The position numbers and the translations under genes are program-made. Below the pieces are notes generated by a model. That model worked only from the letters and a program-made list of their open reading frames with translations. It was not told the origin of the DNA and did no database searches. A DNA stretch of 64,000 bases from Ischnura elegans (lineage: Eukaryota; Arthropoda; Insecta; Odonata; Coenagrionidae): positions 55,135,585 to 55,199,584 of the forward strand of contig NC_060251.1 in assembly GCF_921293095.1 (NCBI RefSeq). The letters are read 5' to 3'. This document shows, piece after piece, positions 58,966-64,000 of the stretch (position 1 is the stretch's first letter; the number at the start of each line of letters is the position of its first letter).

Positions 58966-61900
58966 TCACAGCTTCGGTAGTCCAGCAGCAATGTCATCTT
59001 CAATTCCACATTCATTAGATCCTCTCAAGATTCTGAAGTAGCCTCCATTACCCCAATCGGTATTCCAGGAATTAGCAACCAGCCAATATGGTGTATTTCC
59101 AGCAGCCTTGTCCACTCCCCAACCCAAAATACGAATTGCATGGCCACCCAGTTCCGACCCATCCACATGCTGATAAACTCCTGCAAAAAAAAAAACACAT
59201 TAAGTAATTACATATCAAACAAAAAGCATTAAAATCACATAGAGATGGGTTGAATAGCAGATTTCTCAAACTCGAATATCGAACTCGAATTTTAAATCAT
59301 TGCTCGAATATTCAAATGCCTTGAATACTAGAATTGCGCACAGCATATTAAACGTACGTTTTTTCTTCTATTTCCCTTGATGAATGTATAAATAAAAAGG
59401 TATACAGTGGAACCTCGATCTATCGTTTTTCAGGGGGGATGAATAAAACGATGAATGCAGTAATGTTTGACTAGGTTGCCTATGCAGCAGGAAACCCAGG
59501 ATTTTGGCGAGTAATTGAGACTTCCTTTAAAGGATTCAAACAGGAATTTAGCTGATTAATGGAATATTTTAATTTCATAGAAACAATTTGGGCTTATAGT
59601 TGATTCAACTAACATCTCTTTCAAATATCCTAAGGGGTTACCCCACCTCGCAAAAAAATGATTGCATGCCGTCTTGGCTTTTACACTGCTACAATGGATT
59701 TCTGTCTGATGTATATATTCTTATCTACCAAACACCATTTCAACGGCACGCCCATCTGATACTCGGCTTCATCCAATTTCTTATTTTCAACAGGTGGCTC
59801 GCTTTACCCTCACTCCTACTGTCAAGTGCTAGCGGACAATCTGAGGCATTTTGCAAAATACACGCGCTTCTCCACCGGATTTTCTTCTTCTTCAATTATT
59901 TTCAGTCCATCTTTGGAAGTTCTCACGAGATAAGCAGATGAATTTGAATTGCTAGCAGGGAGAAACCAAATATCTTGAGAAAATATCCCTTTGTCTGTGA
60001 CTGAGACATTAGAGATTTATAGCATAACTCATAAGTTGTCACTTGATATATGTTTTCGAAAAAAAAAATACCGCATCAACTTCCGAGAAGCTCAGTTGCG
60101 AGGATATCGAGTTTTGCCAGAATGCTAAGTCTCCTTCATATTTTGACATTTATTTCTTTGCGTAAAATGCTTAAATGAAGTCAGAAATACAACGTGTTTG
60201 GTCTAATTCTTTTTGAAATTACGCGCAATATTTCAATCCAATAAAGGTGTAATATCAATTGGCGAAAGTCATGATTAGACACCTTTTGTGCTAATAGATG
60301 ACTCATGCAGCGGTTGACCTCTAGAAATGGGGAACTTCGAAGCAGGTAGGCAGAAAAAGGTCAGTGGGGGAGAAAGAGTGAAACACGATTCTATTATTCT
60401 CCTGTAACTTGATATTTTCTTTTGAAGCTTTTGAGTTATGGTCTTCATAATTTGAACCCTGCACAAGCTGGGGCCTTTTGTTTCATTTCGGAGAGGAGGA
60501 AAGCGTTGGAGGACGGGCCGAGGGCTGATGGATGGAGGGGGTAGCGGATTTTGGGAATTGTGTTACGTAGTTACTATCCCACGGCACTGAGGTTCTCCTG
60601 GTGGGGGTAATCAGGGATTTTTGGTTTTCTTCACCTGATCATTTTTGGCTCCGCACGTCAAACTCTTTTCACCGCTCTAATCCACGAATTTGATGTAATT
60701 CGCCAACTTGCCTAAAACGGTGCGGCGTGCACTAAACGACTACAGTTCTCTCCATTTTTCCGAGTCAACTACCAACAACGTGCGTGGGACAGTGTATGAC
60801 GTGAAATTCAAAGTATTCAAGGTATTCGAGATGGTACCTTTAGCATAACTAATCGAGATCTCGAATTTCGAATACTTTCTAGTATTCGGTGTATTTGAGT
60901 ATTCGCGGAAACTATTTGCACATCTCTAATATCACATTATCAGGGAGGGTGGGAGAGGAGAGGGTTCAGGGGAAAGCTCACAAAACGTTACAAACAACAA
61001 AGACTTTTGAGTTTGATGGTGACAAATTTTGTAGCCTCTACCACACACTGCTGATATTCTATCAATAAAGGATGTTTGGTTTCAAAGTTCCATATTATTA
61101 GCCATGGCTAAAACCTTTTTCTCAATAAAAATTTATTACATGGGAGAGAAATCCCCTTTCCCTGGCTAGATTTATCACTGATTTTTATGGGTAGCTCATG
61201 TTTTTACCTTGCGGATACACTAAGGCTAGTTATTAGAGGTGAAATCCTCATTGTCAGCATCAAAAACACACTTATTAGTGCAAACTCATCTGTGGGATCG
61301 TTAACCACTGTCTGTCTGCTGGGAATGACTAAGCCTCTTGTGACACAATAATAATTGACATTAAGGATAAGACTTGTAGAAAACCTTTAATTAATAATTA
61401 AACTGTAGGGATGATGCTTTGAAATAAGATATATTATTGGAGATAAGGATAATTTACGTAAGACAGGCACTGAACAGTAGAAAAAACAAATGATCCACAC
61501 AAGAGTATGGAAAGAGAAAGATTGACAACATAGAAACAATTCATCACTTTAAATGACACAATTACCATTGTACTCTTTCCAATGCGTCTGACTGCATACT
61601 CCCTTCCTAATAGAATATGAGCTTCAAAAATAAAATAATGAGACCTTAAAGCGAGGATTTCAGATAGGCAGCTTATATAACAGATGACCTTTCAATACAA
61701 TGGATTTCTAAATACAAAGTTCAAAGGGAATTTGAATTATCAGTAGATGAAAAACACGACTATACAATATTGGTTTATACTCTGATACAAACTTAGTATA
61801 AAACAGATTACACAGGATGAGGAAGAAACAGCAACTATAGAAATACATAAACCAACATACCTGTTTTGTAAGTCAGAAAATCTTCATAAACAGTGAAAGC

Positions 61901-63522
61901 AGCTTCCACAGGCCCATTCATCATTATTTCTTTCTGGATCTGTTTAGCATGTGGAGTGATTGAGTAAGAAGATGATCCTGGAATCAAAAAATAAATGCAA
62001 AGAAAAATAAAATTTTAGGCATTTCATCTTTCCCTCAATTTTCAACTAGGAATTTAAACTCATCAAGAAAAAATGCATCAACGATAATCTGTGAAAAAAA
62101 TTCTGACTGTAGTAAAAAACGAACCTATCTGATACTCAGCTAATTATTGTTCACCAAAACCAATGATAATCAATATATTTCACATGGGTAATGTCAATAT
62201 CAAAAGAACATTTCTATATTACAACAGACAAACTGAACCAAATATGCCTACCATAGTGAAGATCCTGCTCATAAGGGATGTTGTAACTTTTTTGACATGT
62301 CTTTAAGCAGGCTGGGGTGTCACCACCTTCACCTTGGCATGGGGGCCTTGAACCATTGATATGGTGCTCACAAGGCTCAAATGCATAGGGTCTGCAGCCC
62401 TAAAAAATGTAATAGCAAACAGCCATTCAATAAAATTTACTAGTTGACTATCAACCACATCCGAACATGAATACCATAACAATAAGATTAGTTTTTTCTC
62501 AAATCCCATTTCAATGCAAAAAAGAACCCTTATAATTTTGCAAGATCATGGAAAAATGTACAGTTAAGGGTTCATTGTACTAAAATATACAAAAATAGAA
62601 GGTATACTAGAAGACTTACGGCAGTAAAATCTATGTCCATAGGTTTTAGTTAAAACAGCTTAAGCTTATACGACTTATATCATAGAATAAAAACGAATGC
62701 CTCTTCATGAGTTATTTACCTGATTAGATCCATAAGATCCACCGCTAACAATACCATGATGGACCCAGTACGCCCATGCTGAGCCTGGGTACCCTCCATT
62801 GCAACCATCACCACAAGATGTACAGCATGATACAAGGTCCTCAGAGGAAAAGCGGAAATTTACTTTCCCATTTGAATGAATACACAACCGATCAGACATA
62901 GCTTCTGCGGCTCCAAAAGCCTGGAAAAAGCATTCGAAAACTTATTAAGAATACGTAAGATTACACAATAGGCTAAATCTTCTAGCTATAAGTACAAATA
63001 TGAAAGGGCAATGGCCTTCGTGGTAGCGATATGCAACCTTCGGTCATGTCGTCATCCTAATGTCGCCATTAAAATCCACAATTAGCCTATCTGTAGGGCA
63101 AGAAACGCTTACCCAACATGATCCGCAAGACCCTTGGTCTCTGATTTCCGAAATTGTGGGGCAATGGGGCCATTGCTTTCGGGAGTCAAAATTCTCTGGA
63201 ATTTCTTCATCACCTAATAAGTAATGCTCCCTTTCAGGCAGTCGATGGAGGCGAGATTCGGGATGAACTCCCATCAGCCTCTTGATATACTTCATGGAAA
63301 CATGAGGCCCGAAGTTATGCCCAGCCTGAAATGGAGAATGATGTTATAAATACATTCAGTTTGATTACGATTACGTATTTCAATTAACGTAGCAAAAAAA
63401 TCCACGTATATTACCTTCCAGGTCGTATTCAAGGAGTTGATATGATTAACAAATTCATCCGATAATGGATTTAAAGAAACTGCAGTGGAGATCAAGGCGG
63501 TTAAGAAGAATATTTCCAACAT
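58966..63522 (-). CDS. CtsB: Cathepsin B-like cysteine protease, copy B (6 coding exons, 333 aa)
   Basis: Exons in transcript order are 63522-63415, 63325-63113, 62920-62720, 62399-62252, 61977-61861 and 59180-58966 (stop TGA), 1002 nt in all. Four exon lengths equal those of copy A (108, 201, 148, 117); exon 2 is 12 nt and exon 6 is 9 nt shorter. The signal peptide is [17 protein letters not shown] and the propeptide starts [14 protein letters not shown]. The mature start is near residue 78 ([12 protein letters not shown]). Catalytic residues are Cys106 (CGSCWAFGAAEA), His276 (GGHAIRI) and Asn299 (NSWNTDWG), with occluding-loop His186-His187. I start at 63522, not at an in-frame upstream ATG (63558). 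A strong 3' splice site (TTTTTTGTAG) sits 4 nt before the chosen ATG, so the upstream codon is probably intronic and the gene probably has a noncoding first exon. Intron 5 carries a 1.7-kb hAT-like insertion. Confidence 0.94.
59240..60928. mobile_element. hAT-like non-autonomous element, 1.7 kb, in cathepsin B copy B intron 5
   Basis: The left end TAGAGATGGGTTGAATAG and the right end, in reverse complement TAGAGATGTGCAAATAG, are imperfect inverted repeats. They are followed inside by CGAATA-rich subterminal repeats. Flanks AAATCACA and ATATCACA match at 7 of 8 bases. A pogo-like terminal motif (ACAGTGGAACCTCGATCTAT) near 59404 suggests a second element nested inside. No transposase frame is seen. 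Confidence 0.65.
60929..61860. other. Remainder of cathepsin B copy B intron 5
   Basis: AT-rich intron sequence after the hAT-like insertion. Nothing recognised. Confidence 0.45.
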
Positions 63523-64000
63523 GTTCCTACAAAAAAGCAACATAAGTATCTCAATCACAGTAAGATACTGACACGCTACACAATCTACAAAATTAGTCTA
63601 CCAAAAATAGCAAATACAAACAGAAAATATAATAGAAATTTCAAATGGCACTGTAACATCAATAACGTACGTCTTGTAAGTACCAATCCCCAGACGGAAA
63701 TAGGCCTAAATTACACAGTGAGAGCAGCACAACAGCCGACAGCAACCCGCTAACTAGCAGATCAACGATTCCTTGAACAATAAGCATATAGTCCCGTATG
63801 GACTCAAACTGCGTAGCTGATTCTGAGTCAGATAACACAACAACAAGAGTAATGATCAGCTGACCAGCGATGTCATTCGAAGGGTTGGAAGTAATGCACA
63901 TCAATTGCGCACGCGGAGCCCAATGCAAACTGACTAAGCTTCTCAACTAGGAATTTCTGTTTTTAACTCTAATTTTATGCCGTTTTTGGGAAGGTGAAAG
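63523..64000 (-). promoter_or_regulatory. Upstream region of cathepsin B copy B with possible noncoding first exon
   Basis: Read on the minus strand, a pyrimidine-rich acceptor ends at 63527, and a plausible donor (CAAGAC/GTACGT) lies at 63671/63670. A noncoding exon ending at 63671 is therefore possible. An initiator-like TCAGTTT lies at 63933-63927. The open frame across 63659-63946 shows no domain I know and would be within this leader. All of this is inferred from motifs. Confidence 0.35.

Noticed and set aside
59600-59941. 113-residue plus-strand open frame
   Set aside because: It lies inside the hAT-like insertion in an intron, with no transposase or other domain.
63523-63558. Upstream in-frame ATG as start of cathepsin B copy B
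   Set aside because: It precedes a strong 3' splice site, and starting at 63522 gives a normal signal peptide and an exon of 108 nt equal to that of copy A.

Overview
The window is nuclear DNA from an arthropod, most likely an insect. Genes are small, widely spaced and split by introns, and everything else is AT-rich sequence full of short non-autonomous DNA transposons, LINE scraps and tRNA-derived repeats. The glutathione transferases resemble the sigma class of cockroaches and other non-holometabolous insects, so a hemimetabolous insect is my best guess. I cannot name the species.

Layout: 1-19.3 kb has no host gene I can recognise. It holds two SINE/LINE-type remnants, several MITEs and one whole-looking Ty3/Gypsy LTR retrotransposon on the minus strand (9730-16820, 513-bp LTRs, ACAT target duplication). 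From 19.9 to 44.2 kb, three sigma-class glutathione S-transferase genes lie head-to-tail on the plus strand. Each has four coding exons of the same lengths (136, 168, 143 and 168 nt) and encodes 204 residues. The first copy is stretched over 14 kb by repeat-filled introns, while the second and third are about 2.4 and 2.6 kb. From 47.3 to 63.5 kb, two cathepsin B genes lie head-to-tail on the minus strand, each with six coding exons (340 and 333 residues). They keep the catalytic Cys/His/Asn and the occluding-loop His-His. The GST array and the cathepsin array face each other tail to tail across about 3 kb.

The two gene families do not form one pathway. Sigma GSTs are cytosolic glutathione conjugation/isomerisation enzymes, and cathepsin B is a secretory-route lysosomal or digestive cysteine protease. 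Each array is a local tandem duplication.

Repeats: several elements with 8-bp target duplications and CAG(T/G)GGCGC-type ends fit the hAT superfamily. They fall into at least two families, with copies in GST introns and in spacers. There is also a 1.7-kb hAT-like insertion in the last intron of the second cathepsin gene, a TTAA-flanked MITE, a pogo/Tigger-like MITE, two long foldback structures and a roughly 70-bp hairpin repeat present four times. I found no CRISPR array, operon, rRNA gene or intact tRNA gene. Nothing here amounts to an undescribed multi-gene system. The most distinctive points are the clean GST triplication with an altered glutathione-site residue in copy 1, the SAP-domain Gag of the LTR element, and the foldback elements.
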